From assembly GCA_910584735.1 (NCBI GenBank), contig CAJUBM010000095.1, positions 1-11,634 of the forward strand: DNA of 11,634 bases, given 5' to 3'. The translations under genes were made by a program, and so were the position numbers. This document shows, in pieces, positions 11,597 to 11,634 of the stretch. This DNA is from an uncultured Muribaculaceae bacterium. Lineage in GTDB: Bacteria > Bacteroidota > Bacteroidia > Bacteroidales > Muribaculaceae. The number at the start of each line of letters is the position of its first letter. The first letter of the stretch is position 1. The notes below the pieces were generated by a model that was given only the letters and a program-made list of their open reading frames with translations, ran no database searches and was not told where the DNA came from.

Positions 11597-11634
11597 AAGT
11601 GTACGTTTGCATTTGCAGACGAAAATATACACTT
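11597..11634. other. Nested dyad upstream of the 714-aa gene
   Basis: AAGTGTA (11597-11603) and TACACTT (11628-11634) are perfect 7-bp inverted arms. Inside them CGTTTGCA (11604-11611) and TGCAGACG (11614-11621) form a second dyad with one mismatch. The window stops at the outer arm. It lies about 30 bases beyond the -7 box, suited to an activator site, or it could be the end repeat of an element beyond the edge. Confidence 0.4.

Overview
The window looks like a Bacteroidales (gut-type Bacteroidota) chromosome. The -7 promoter boxes follow the Bacteroidota TAnnTTTG pattern. There is a SusC-like/OMP barrel gene, a small OmpA-like barrel, a lipoprotein with an acidic export-signal-like start, and Bacteroidales-type phage genes. 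No rRNA, tRNA, integrase, transposase or CRISPR array was seen.

Layout. Positions 1-6886 are mostly a minus-strand run of phage-like genes. Read in transcription order they are: a Lys-rich small protein (6886), a 66-aa protein (6518), a 368-aa beta-rich protein (6232), a 76-aa protein (5001), a portal-like protein (4603), a DUF6712-like protein (3247), 253-aa and 168-aa proteins joined by an ATGA overlap, and a gene running off the left edge. Two AT-richer cargo genes break the run: a lipoprotein (1819-2322) and an S23-type four-helix-bundle gene on the opposite strand (115-474). Positions 6887-8655 are gene-poor and GC-rich. They hold two paralogous divergent control regions, two small minus-strand genes (counting 6572-6886), tiny Cys-rich plus-strand frames, AGGTTAG heptad arrays and strong hairpins. 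Positions 8656-11529 carry two outer-membrane genes that look chromosomal.

How it fits together. Three phage-like genes share one minus-strand promoter design, GTCTTTTC-N19-TA(A)CTTT(G/C)G. Two of these promoters sit directly behind a terminator, so the cluster is divided into short transcription units rather than one operon. The cargo genes carry their own signals.

Most unusual structure. (1) A 7-bp/21-bp array (RRATTGG) occurs three times, each time encoding an in-frame NSQSPIS-type peptide in a different minus-strand gene. One copy lies between the S23 gene and the gene at the left edge. The array is free of stops in all six frames. (2) A ~95-nt element occurs twice (5033 and 8506) in the same orientation, with a compensatory base-pair change in a predicted stem. 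(3) The two divergent control regions upstream of small genes appear to be duplicates. All functional statements come from reading the sequence; no database search was possible.
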